DNA from: CBDUXT01 sp965371245
GTDB taxonomy: Bacteria > Planctomycetota > Phycisphaerae > UBA1845
Direction of reading: 5' to 3'
DNA: 24,395 bases
Assembly (NCBI GenBank): GCA_965371245.1
Contig: CBDUXT010000087.1
Coordinates: 1 to 24,395 of the forward strand
Program-made: the position numbers and the translations under genes
Notes under the pieces: generated by a model
Seen by the model: only the letters and a program-made list of their open reading frames with translations
Told to the model about the DNA's origin: nothing
Databases searched by the model: none
Part shown: piece by piece, positions 1-6,996 of the stretch
Numbering within the stretch: position 1 is the first letter of the stretch
Layout: every line of letters begins with the position of its first letter

Positions 1-121
1 TTCTGGCAACCTTGCTACACGCCGTTCAACAAGCGGCATATGTGCGAAACTCGAAGATAGGATGGCGACGGGTTCCCGGTAACGCCGGGGGCGATCTGGG
101 ACGAACGAGAGCGCGCCATAC

Positions 122-1183
122 TTAGGAAACGGCGATGGCCGGCGCGGGCATCGGAAAGGTGGGCGCCGCTTCACAAAGAATCCGCACGATGCCGCGCACC
201 CAGACGTCCTCGCTGTTCAGCGAGGGCACCAGGCGAAGCGCCTCGCCACCGTGTGCGAGAAAGTCGGCCTTTCCGCGAATGGCGATCTCCTCCAGCGTTT
301 CAAGGCAGTCGGCCACAAAGGCGGGCGACAAGACGGCCACACGCTTGACCCCATCTTCTGCTAGCTCGCGGAGGCGAATGTCGGTGTAGGGCTTGATCCA
401 GGGCGACCGGCCGAGGCGCGATTGGAACGCGACCTCGTAGTCGTCCGGCGAAACCCCGACGGCCGATGCGATTCCCCTGGCCGTGGCGAAGCACTGAGCG
501 CGATAGCAATTCCGGTTGGCCGACACGATCTTGTCACAGCAAGCCGAACTGGCAAGGCAATGCCGCCCGTCGCTGTCGTCGCTCTTGAGCACGTGGCGCT
601 CGGGCAATCCGTGGAAGCTCATCAAAACCATGTCCGGTCGAAGGTCGTCAAGCACCGGCCTGGCGACGGCGGCGAACGCGTCGAGAAACGCCGGATGGTC
701 GTAGAACGGCGGAACCACGCTGATCGCCGGGACGTTCCACATCCGGTTGACTTCCACGTATACCTTCTCGACGGCGGAGCCCCACGCGGCCGACGAGTAT
801 TGCGGAAAAAGCGGCAACAAGACGATCCGATCAACGCCCGCTGCCCGGAGTTCGGACAGGGCCGCTGCGATCGAGGGAGTCTGGTAGCGCATGGCCAGCA
901 CGACCGGCACCGCGCCGCCCAGTTCCTCGGCAACCTTTCGCGCAAGGTTCTGTCCGTGAAAGAGCAGTGGCGATCCGCGGCGGGACCAGATCTTGCAATA
1001 GGCCTCGGCCGACACCTTCGGGCGAAAGGGCAGGATGACGAGGTTCAGCAGGAGCCATCGCCGCAGCGCGGGGATGTCCAACACGCGGGGGTCCGAAAGG
1101 AACTCACGCAAATACCGGCGCACGTCACCTGTGGCCGGGCTCGTGGGCGTGCCGAGGTTCACAAGAAGAAGCCCCCAGCTCAT
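122..1183 (-). CDS. hemH: Ferrochelatase, probable internal Fe-S type
   Basis: Inserts ferrous iron into the porphyrin ring near the end of haem synthesis. The 353-residue length is normal for bacterial HemH. Seen: the N-terminal LLLVNLGTP signature, the catalytic histidine H191 in SFHGLPERH, and the acidic ETLEE motif (E295-E299). Between the active-site histidine and the conserved YRAQC stretch lies a cysteine-rich segment with C209, C215, C216, C226 and C231. It resembles the internal [2Fe-2S] ligand region known from some bacterial ferrochelatases; cluster binding here is an inference. The ATG at 1183 has a weak AAAGGA ribosome site about 11 bases upstream. It is divergent from the hybrid kinase gene. 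No haem-pathway partner is visible, though the window ends 121 bases downstream. Family call is very secure; cofactor call moderate. Confidence 0.96.
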   Translation of the reverse strand: MSWGLLLVNLGTPTSPATGDVRRYLREFLSDPRVLDIPALRRWLLLNLVILPFRPKVSAEAYCKIWSRRGSPLLFHGQNLARKVAEELGGAVPVVLAMRYQTPSIAAALSELRAAGVDRIVLLPLFPQYSSAAWGSAVEKVYVEVNRMWNVPAISVVPPFYDHPAFLDAFAAVARPVLDDLRPDMVLMSFHGLPERHVLKSDDSDGRHCLASSACCDKIVSANRNCYRAQCFATARGIASAVGVSPDDYEVAFQSRLGRSPWIKPYTDIRLRELAEDGVKRVAVLSPAFVADCLETLEEIAIRGKADFLAHGGEALRLVPSLNSEDVWVRGIVRILCEAAPTFPMPAPAIAVS

Positions 1184-1331
1184 GGGATACGATGTCCTTT
1201 CTCTGCTTGGGTGACACGGCCGTGACGGCTGCGCGATGCGGCGCTGTTCGCGGGTCGCCGGCTGACCAGAGATCGCCTACGCCGCCGCATAGCATCATGT
1301 GGAGCCTACTGGGGAACACTCTGGTGTGCCA

Positions 1332-1367
1332 CGACCGAACGGTCGATGAGGCGTGCTCGCGGGCACG
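1332..1367. promoter_or_regulatory. Two adjacent dyads in the hemH/kinase divergent gap
   Basis: The 392-base gap 1184-1575 between the divergent hemH and kinase genes holds no convincing gene. It contains CGACCG-AA-CGGTCG at 1332-1345, followed at once by CGTGC (1352-1356) pairing with GCACG (1363-1367). The position between divergent genes suits an operator, but no known regulator site is recognised, and in GC-rich DNA such dyads may mean nothing. Confidence 0.25.
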
Positions 1368-1497
1368 ACAACGTCCGGACTCCATCGAGCGGAATCCTAC
1401 TGGAGCGATTCGGCGCGCGGACGCATCCTCTTGAATCCGATACTCTACACCACGACCGAGGTTGACAGCCCTCTACGGTCATTCGCCCACCACGATC

Positions 1498-1526
1498 TTG
1501 GCTGTGCGCCCCATATTTGCTACAAT
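1498..1526 (+). promoter_or_regulatory. Sigma-70-like promoter of the hybrid kinase
   Basis: A TACAAT -10 box at 1521-1526 lies 17 bases after TTGGCT at 1498-1503. The -10 box matches TATAAT at five of six positions; the -35 keeps TTG only. Predicted start of transcription is near 1533, about 43 bases before the ATG at 1576. Confidence 0.45.
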
Positions 1527-1575
1527 TCGATCGGCTTTATTCTCTGAGCCCCCGGAAGGTCGCTGGAGCCCACGA

Positions 1576-4500
1576 ATGCCACGAAGCGTGCCGCGCATCG
1601 CCCTGATCGCAACGATCTTGGTCTGCGCTGCCCACGCTTCCGCATCCGAGTTTCCCCTGAGTCGCTTCGAGGTGCTTCAAGGGGCCATCGTTCGCGACAT
1701 GATCGAGGACGGACGTGGTTTTCTGTGGCTGGCCACGGACACCGGCTTGTGGCGATGGGACCACGGCGAATTCACCCGGCTCCAGGTGGGTATTCCGTCG
1801 TCATCGGAATGCGCCTGCCTGATCCAGACCGACGATCGCACGCTCTGGGTGGGTACGACGGGCGGGCTCTACCGCTTGGATATCTACACGCTGGCCTTGA
1901 TGGACGATTCCCCCCTCCTACCCGGCGTGCGCATCTCCGGGCTTCATCGAGACGATAAGGGGGCGCTGTGGATCGCCTCAGAACTTGGGCTGTTTCAGCT
2001 CGTGCGTGAAGGTAATTCCGATGTGGCCCGCCCGTTTCCCGGTCTCGAGGACACCGCTGTTTTTGCCGTGACCGGTGGTGCCGATGGCGCACTTTGGTTG
2101 GGGGTACGGGGGAAGGTGCTACACCTTGCCGCCGGCCGCGTCCAACCGCGTTTCCAGGAGCAGATTGGCGAAAGTAACGTGACCGCCCTGGAGTATGCGC
2201 GCGACGGTTCGCTGTGGGTGGGGATGCGTAACCCCGGGAAGCTCTTCCGCGCCGTCGGCGAGGATGTCCGGTTTTTTGGGAGAACGGACGGGCTTGGCTG
2301 CACCGACGTGAACGTCATTGTCGAGCACCCAACCGCCGGCGTTTGGGTCGGCTCCGAACGTGGTCTCTCACGCTGGACCGGGGCACGGTTCGTGCAGATT
2401 GGGCGGCCCAACGGTCTCCTCAACAGCGACGTTCACAGTCTTTTCATCGACCGTGAAAATCAACTTTGGATCGGCACCTTCGGTGGCGGAGCGTACCGGC
2501 TGCGCTCCCCCCACATGGTGGTCTTTGGCGCGAGCGACGGGCTGCCGCACCGGATGATCACCGCACTGGCCGCATCGACTGAAGGTGAGATCCTAGTTGG
2601 CACCATCGGCGGCATGACCCGTTTTGACCTCACGACCGAGCGGGGGCTCGATGACCCTCCGCGGATCCCGACCCAGCAACTGTATGTCGATCGATCCGGC
2701 GAGGGATGGATGAGCAACTATGCCGGCACGTTCCGGCTGAGCGACGGGAGCTCCGTCTCGTCAGGGCATTTGACTTGCCTTGGGGAGGATGTGTCCGGGA
2801 ATCTCCTTTTGGGGGCGGAGCTCGGGGTTTGGCGCCTGGTCGATGGCCATGGCGATCCCTTGGACATTCCGGCTGGGATTGCCGCACGCGCAAATGCCAT
2901 CGTGCTTCACGACAACGGGGTTCTCGACATCGCAACGGAGCGTGGACTCGCTCGCTTCCGCGACGGCCGATGGGATGTCCTTCTGACCGGACACGCTGTC
3001 CGCAGTGTTTGCCTTGACTACGACCGTCGATTGCTGGTTGGAACGTCAACGGGGTTGTGGAGGATTCAGGGTCGCTTGCTCACGCGATTCGATGCTCGTC
3101 TGCCGTTGGACTTTGAAGTACGTGCGATGGTTCGTGGGAACCACGGAACCGTGTGGGCCGCAACGGATGTCGGTTTGTTGCAGATCCGCGGCGATAAAGT
3201 TGAGCGGTTCACGCGCGAGGACGGTCTACCGACAGATGATCTACGGTGCTTGCTCGTCGATGGACGGCGTCATCTGTACGTGGGTACGGCTGACGGCTTG
3301 GTCCGAATCGAAGCTCAAGGGCTTCAGCCATGTGATGCGAAACCGTGCGTCGTGATCGACGGCGTGGCGGCGGGCGGTCGCACAATGACCGCCGGGTGGG
3401 CATCATCGTTCGAGATTCCCTACGCCCAACACGACCTCATGTTCCGCACCTCGCACCTTGGTTGGCGTAGCCTTCAGGGGGCACGGTTTCAGTTCCGGCT
3501 GGTCGGTCGGGACGACCGGTGGTCACCGCCGACGCCACATCGCATACGCCAGTTCACCGATCTGGCGCCTGGTCGATACACTTTCCAAGCCAAGGTCGTC
3601 AACGAACGCGGTATTGAGAGCGCCATCGCCGAGCTTCCGTTTACGGTTCTGTCGCCGTATTGGCAGCAGGCATGGTTCTTCTCGTCGATCGTCGCCATCC
3701 TGGGTACCATCGTGTTTGTCATGGTCACGGCCTATCGCAAGTGCCAACAGCTCTTGCTGGTGGCGGAGACGGCCTCGAAGGCCAAGACCAAGTTCGTCTC
3801 GCGCATGAGCCACGAGATCCGTACGCCGCTGACGGTGATCCTCTCCTGCGCCGACAACCTCGGCGATTCGCGTCTCTCCGACGGCAAGAAGGAGGAATGT
3901 GCCGAGACGATCATCCGCAACGGGCGCCACTTGCTTCACGTCGTCAACGACGTCCTGGACATTGCCAAAACCGGCGCGGGCGACATGGTCATGGAACGGA
4001 TTCCGTGCGACCTCGCCTCACTTGTCACCGACGTTCACTCCTTTGCCGTCCATCGGGCGTCCGGCAAGCCGGTGTCGGTCGAGCTTCAACTGGACCAATC
4101 CGTTCCGCGTTATGTCGTGACCGACCCGACCAGGTTGCGGCAGGTGCTCATCAACCTGCTGGACAACGCCGTCAAGTTCACGGACACAGGGCACGTCCGC
4201 CTCCACGTCTCGTCCGACGAGCATGCGACGGACGCCAAGCCGTCTCTGCGATTCGATGTGGTCGATACCGGCGCGGGAATCTCCGCCGACAAGCAACAGG
4301 CGGTGTTTGACGCGTTCGGGCAAGCGGATTCCTCGATCACGCGCCGCTACGGCGGAACGGGCCTTGGGCTGACGATCGCCCGTTCGTTGGCCGAACTACT
4401 CGGCGGCGGGTTGACACTGTCCTCCCAGGTCGGTCGGGGCAGCACCTTCACTTTCACCTTGCCCGTTGACATTGCCCGACCCGGCGTGCTCGATCCCGCA

Positions 4501-5355
4501 AAAACCTACGAGGACGCCATCCAAAGCGCGGGTACGCTCAGTGGCCTCCGCGTGCTCGTGGCCGACGATTGCCGGGACATCCGTCGCGTCCTGGAGATCA
4601 TTCTCGAAGGAGCGGGGGCCGAGGTCCAGGGCGTCGGCAGTGGGCGTGAGGCTGTTGAGTGTGCAACCCATGGCACGTTCGAGGTGGTGATCTTGGACGT
4701 TCACATGCCCGATCTCGATGGCATTGCGGTCTTGCGCGAGCTGCGTACGCGCGGCGTCGATACGCCGCTGATGGCCATCACCGCGGACGCCACCGAGGAG
4801 ACCAGGCGCCGATGTCTCGAAGCCGGATTCGACGCGTATGTCGCCAAACCGTTCGAGAACACGGACTTCCTCGCCGGTATCGGCCGCCTCGCCAGGCAAG
4901 GCAATGGGCGGTCCGCCGACCGGATGATCCCGGTAGAGGCGCTTCGATTGCCGGCGCGTCCTCCAGGGGCAAGCCGGGACATCACACGCCCGATCTATTC
5001 CACGCTCGCGACCAAGTCGCCGGCGTTGGCGGCGGCCGCCCAGGCTTTTTGCGGCTCGCTTGCAACCGAACTGGAAGCCCTCGGCCACGCGCTGGCTCAG
5101 CGCGACATCGATCTGCTTGGCGAGCTTGCCCATCGGCTCCGAGGCTCCGGCGGAATCAACGGGTACATGTGTGTCTCGGACGTGGCGGACGATCTGCAAA
5201 CCGCGCTGGGGGATGAGCGCTGGGACGTCGTCGCGTCACAGATCGAGCGACTCCGCATGCTCCAGTCGCGGATGCGCTTGGGTTTTGACAAGATGCCGTC
5301 ATCGCCAGCGGCGGATGAGAAGGGCAAAGGCGACCGACCCTCAACCCATACCTAA
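1576..5355 (+). CDS. Hybrid sensor histidine kinase, periplasmic propeller, with REC and HPt
   Basis: A 1259-residue membrane phosphorelay kinase. The ATG at 1576 is chosen because GGAG sits 7 bases upstream and a clean signal peptide follows (residues 1-24, ending ASAS); the frame is open further upstream to a TTG at 1462. Domains in order: Reg_prop beta-propeller repeats, residues ~25-600, with repeated LWIG/LWVG-type strands; Y_Y_Y domain ~614-695; one membrane helix ~697-722; HisKA with phospho-acceptor H746 in SHEIRTPL; HATPase with N box (NLLDNAVKF), DTGAGIS and GGTGLGL; receiver with acidic pair D997-D998 and phospho-acceptor D1041 in LDVHMPDLDG; C-terminal HPt with H1186 in AHRLRGSGG. 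The layout recalls Bacteroidetes hybrid two-component systems and BvgS-like kinases, but no AraC-type output domain is attached. The DNA-binding partner is not in the window. Ligand unknown. Confidence 0.95.
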   Translation: MPRSVPRIALIATILVCAAHASASEFPLSRFEVLQGAIVRDMIEDGRGFLWLATDTGLWRWDHGEFTRLQVGIPSSSECACLIQTDDRTLWVGTTGGLYRLDIYTLALMDDSPLLPGVRISGLHRDDKGALWIASELGLFQLVREGNSDVARPFPGLEDTAVFAVTGGADGALWLGVRGKVLHLAAGRVQPRFQEQIGESNVTALEYARDGSLWVGMRNPGKLFRAVGEDVRFFGRTDGLGCTDVNVIVEHPTAGVWVGSERGLSRWTGARFVQIGRPNGLLNSDVHSLFIDRENQLWIGTFGGGAYRLRSPHMVVFGASDGLPHRMITALAASTEGEILVGTIGGMTRFDLTTERGLDDPPRIPTQQLYVDRSGEGWMSNYAGTFRLSDGSSVSSGHLTCLGEDVSGNLLLGAELGVWRLVDGHGDPLDIPAGIAARANAIVLHDNGVLDIATERGLARFRDGRWDVLLTGHAVRSVCLDYDRRLLVGTSTGLWRIQGRLLTRFDARLPLDFEVRAMVRGNHGTVWAATDVGLLQIRGDKVERFTREDGLPTDDLRCLLVDGRRHLYVGTADGLVRIEAQGLQPCDAKPCVVIDGVAAGGRTMTAGWASSFEIPYAQHDLMFRTSHLGWRSLQGARFQFRLVGRDDRWSPPTPHRIRQFTDLAPGRYTFQAKVVNERGIESAIAELPFTVLSPYWQQAWFFSSIVAILGTIVFVMVTAYRKCQQLLLVAETASKAKTKFVSRMSHEIRTPLTVILSCADNLGDSRLSDGKKEECAETIIRNGRHLLHVVNDVLDIAKTGAGDMVMERIPCDLASLVTDVHSFAVHRASGKPVSVELQLDQSVPRYVVTDPTRLRQVLINLLDNAVKFTDTGHVRLHVSSDEHATDAKPSLRFDVVDTGAGISADKQQAVFDAFGQADSSITRRYGGTGLGLTIARSLAELLGGGLTLSSQVGRGSTFTFTLPVDIARPGVLDPAKTYEDAIQSAGTLSGLRVLVADDCRDIRRVLEIILEGAGAEVQGVGSGREAVECATHGTFEVVILDVHMPDLDGIAVLRELRTRGVDTPLMAITADATEETRRRCLEAGFDAYVAKPFENTDFLAGIGRLARQGNGRSADRMIPVEALRLPARPPGASRDITRPIYSTLATKSPALAAAAQAFCGSLATELEALGHALAQRDIDLLGELAHRLRGSGGINGYMCVSDVADDLQTALGDERWDVVASQIERLRMLQSRMRLGFDKMPSSPAADEKGKGDRPSTHT

Positions 5356-5403
5356 GTGCCCCGCCCCGTTGGACGCCGCCGAAGCCGGCGACGTGACCGA
5401 CCG

Positions 5404-5495
5404 ACCGATGCGTAGCAGCATCGGTGTTGGCCCGCTCCCAGAGCACCGGGCGCGAGCCCGGTCACAGGCACCTGACCCCGCTCGGCGGGCTGCCT
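5404..5495. terminator. Three tandem hairpins between convergent genes
   Basis: The 139-base gap between the convergent kinase and glycosylase genes holds three consecutive stem-loops. ACCGATGC (5404-5411) pairs with GCATCGGT (5418-5425). A 7-bp stem at 5445-5462 is closed by a GCGA tetraloop (ACCGGGC/GCCCGGT). A third has outer arms AGGCA (5466-5470)/TGCCT (5491-5495) and inner CCCGC/GCGGG (5477-5489). None is followed by a T run on either strand, so these are not textbook intrinsic terminators. The position suggests two-way termination or 3'-end protection. Confidence 0.45.
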
Positions 5496-6472
5496 CAGGG
5501 CTTGGTTTGGCTGGTGAGGCCGGCGTCACGGAGCATCTTCCGCGCCGTGCCCCATCCCAGCCAGGACTCGAACCACCACACCTTGTTCTTCCAACGACCA
5601 TACCGCCCGTAGATTCGCTCGATCTGCTTGTTGGTGGGCTTGCGCCCCTTGGTGTGGGTGCGGGCAACGTGAGCGATCGTCGCGCTGTCAATGGACAGAT
5701 GGTCGTGGCGCCCGAGGAAAGAGAGCAGATAGGCCGCGCTCGCCGGCCCGATGCCTCGAACAGACCTCAGGCGTGCCAAGAGATCGGCACTCGTGACGTC
5801 GTCCGAGGCGGCCATCGCGTCCAGTTCGTCCGGGTCGAATCGCCCTTCACAGACGTCACGGCACAGGGTCAAGATGGATTCGGCGCGGTAGCCCACGCGG
5901 CAGACCTCCCTGAGGTAACCCTCGCCGGCCTTGAGGATCTCCCGCGGCGTCGGCCAGGCTGTCAGGTTTCGAAAGTCCGGCAGAGAAGGGCCTAGCTGTC
6001 CGATGCGATGGATCATCTTCACGGCCTGCGCCCAGGTGACGTTCGTTCCACAGAGAGCCTTGATGATGTTCTCGGTCATGCAGACCGATCGTAGCGACCG
6101 GCCCGCGCCGATAAGCGGTACGACATGCAACACCGGATGCCGCTCGCATAGGGCGTAGAACTCGCTCAGGTCGGTGTCAAGGCTGAGCATCACGCGGATC
6201 CGGTCGCGCATTCGTGCCATGATCCGGGCATCGACATGCCGACCCTCCACCGTGATCCGAAGTCCCGCAGCACGTTTTCGGTGCCCGCTGTCCACGACCG
6301 AGACACGAAGCACCTGGTCCTCGTCGCGCTCGATCACCTGAAAACATTGCCCGCCCTCGGACCAGGTCATCGGGGCACATTCATGCCAGCCGTGGCTCAG
6401 CGCGGTCGCTTTGAGTGAAAAGGGCCGCGAAACGTCGAGGGTTGTCGTCCTGTCCTGCACGGGATTTGGCAC
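5495..6472 (-). CDS. HhH-GPD family DNA glycosylase (AlkA/OGG1-like)
   Basis: Predicted base-excision repair enzyme removing damaged bases. The C-terminal half has the helix-hairpin-helix VRGIGPASAAYLL (GIG at about residues 240-242 of 325) and the catalytic aspartate D262 in LSIDS, 20 residues on. The lysine used by bifunctional OGG1/EndoIII enzymes in the hairpin is alanine here, so a monofunctional AlkA-like activity is inferred. The N-terminal part (PFSLKATALSHGW) resembles the AlkA/OGG1 N-terminal fold. The open frame continues upstream to a TTG at 6763, but that part lacks GC-biased third positions. The GTG at 6472 is chosen because GGGTGAG, a match to part of the anti-SD complement, precedes it; GTG 6460 is an alternative. 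Substrate cannot be assigned. Confidence 0.82.
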   Translation of the reverse strand: MPNPVQDRTTTLDVSRPFSLKATALSHGWHECAPMTWSEGGQCFQVIERDEDQVLRVSVVDSGHRKRAAGLRITVEGRHVDARIMARMRDRIRVMLSLDTDLSEFYALCERHPVLHVVPLIGAGRSLRSVCMTENIIKALCGTNVTWAQAVKMIHRIGQLGPSLPDFRNLTAWPTPREILKAGEGYLREVCRVGYRAESILTLCRDVCEGRFDPDELDAMAASDDVTSADLLARLRSVRGIGPASAAYLLSFLGRHDHLSIDSATIAHVARTHTKGRKPTNKQIERIYGRYGRWKNKVWWFESWLGWGTARKMLRDAGLTSQTKP

Positions 6473-6756
6473 CGGAAGCTCACCCGACCACGGATACGCC
6501 GTCTGCAACGAGACGGGACTATCTCTGGCTTCCGAAGGGCCGTCAAACCGTAAGGTCGCAACGCCCGGGGATTCGACCCGTCCAAGACGATCCCGCTCGG
6601 CGGTGGGATGTCTCGGATCAGTGGCGCGTCGCGCTACCCAACATGTGACTAACAACCGCAAAAGACGCGCAACCTCGGGTTTGGAAGGAGGTTGGGCCGA
6701 TAACGCGTTCCGTCGTGTTCTGAACAAGTTGGCCCACAAGATATAGCATAAAGAGT
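6473..6756. other. Non-coding stretch between divergent glycosylase and nrdJ
   Basis: The region is open in the glycosylase frame up to 6763, but the codons there have mixed third positions unlike the genes around, and no Shine-Dalgarno sequence precedes the TTG at 6763. I read it as untranslated. A tRNA T-arm-like motif on the minus strand (about 6556-6571) was considered and rejected. Confidence 0.5.
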
Positions 6757-6785
6757 TTGACAACCGCCGATATATGGGGTATAGT
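6757..6785 (+). promoter_or_regulatory. Near-consensus sigma-70 promoter of nrdJ
   Basis: A perfect TTGACA at 6757-6762, a 17-base spacer and TATAGT at 6780-6785 (five of six). This is the best promoter in the window. Predicted start is about 6791-6793, leaving a leader of roughly 205 bases before the nrdJ ATG. Confidence 0.7.
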
Positions 6786-6791
6786 TTGAAT

Positions 6792-6996
6792 TGCCCCCTA
6801 ACGATACGTTGCTATCGGACCTGAGGGGCGAGCGGTCCGCTGAGGATTTCTTTCCGGCTTCGCGCTGGTTCCTCCAGCGGCCACGTCGAGTGCGGTTCAA
6901 GCGGAAAAGCCCCATCCGTCCTCTGGGCGAGGGGTTGGGTGATCCAAATCGGTAGGTTCGGAGCCGGCAGACACGCCGGTGGAGGCGCGGTGGTTA
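6792..6996 (+). promoter_or_regulatory. Structured 5' leader of nrdJ
   Basis: A roughly 205-base untranslated leader with four possible stems: CGGACC/GGTCCG (6816-6821/6834-6839); CGCTGG/CCAGCG with a 5-base loop (6863-6879); AGCCCC/GGGGTT (6908-6913/6931-6936); and CCGGC/GCCGG (6964-6968/6975-6979). The last lies 1 base before the GGAGG ribosome site at 6981-6985, so folding could affect translation. A cobalamin riboswitch would make sense for a B12-dependent enzyme, but the conserved B12-box order and spacing are not seen, so no riboswitch class is assigned. Confidence 0.4.

Noticed and set aside
1..39. Minus-strand ATG at 39 open to the window edge (13 codons)
   Set aside because: Too short to judge, with no clear ribosome site and no recognisable motif.
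75..89. CCCGG/CCGGG hairpin downstream of hemH
   Set aside because: Five-bp stem without a T run on the minus strand; not enough to call a terminator.
422..1225. 267-aa plus-strand open frame opposite hemH
   Set aside because: Antisense shadow of ferrochelatase with no recognisable domain.
6545..6630. tRNA-like signature on the minus strand: T-arm-like GGTCGAATCC and a possible 7-bp acceptor pairing
   Set aside because: The T stem reaches only 4 bp, no D arm can be formed and the anticodon loop would be 10 bases. A decayed tRNA cannot be excluded but is not supported.
6930..6980. Fragments resembling cobalamin riboswitch words before nrdJ
   Set aside because: The pieces are only about 10 bases apart and the central B12-box elements are absent, so the class is not supported.
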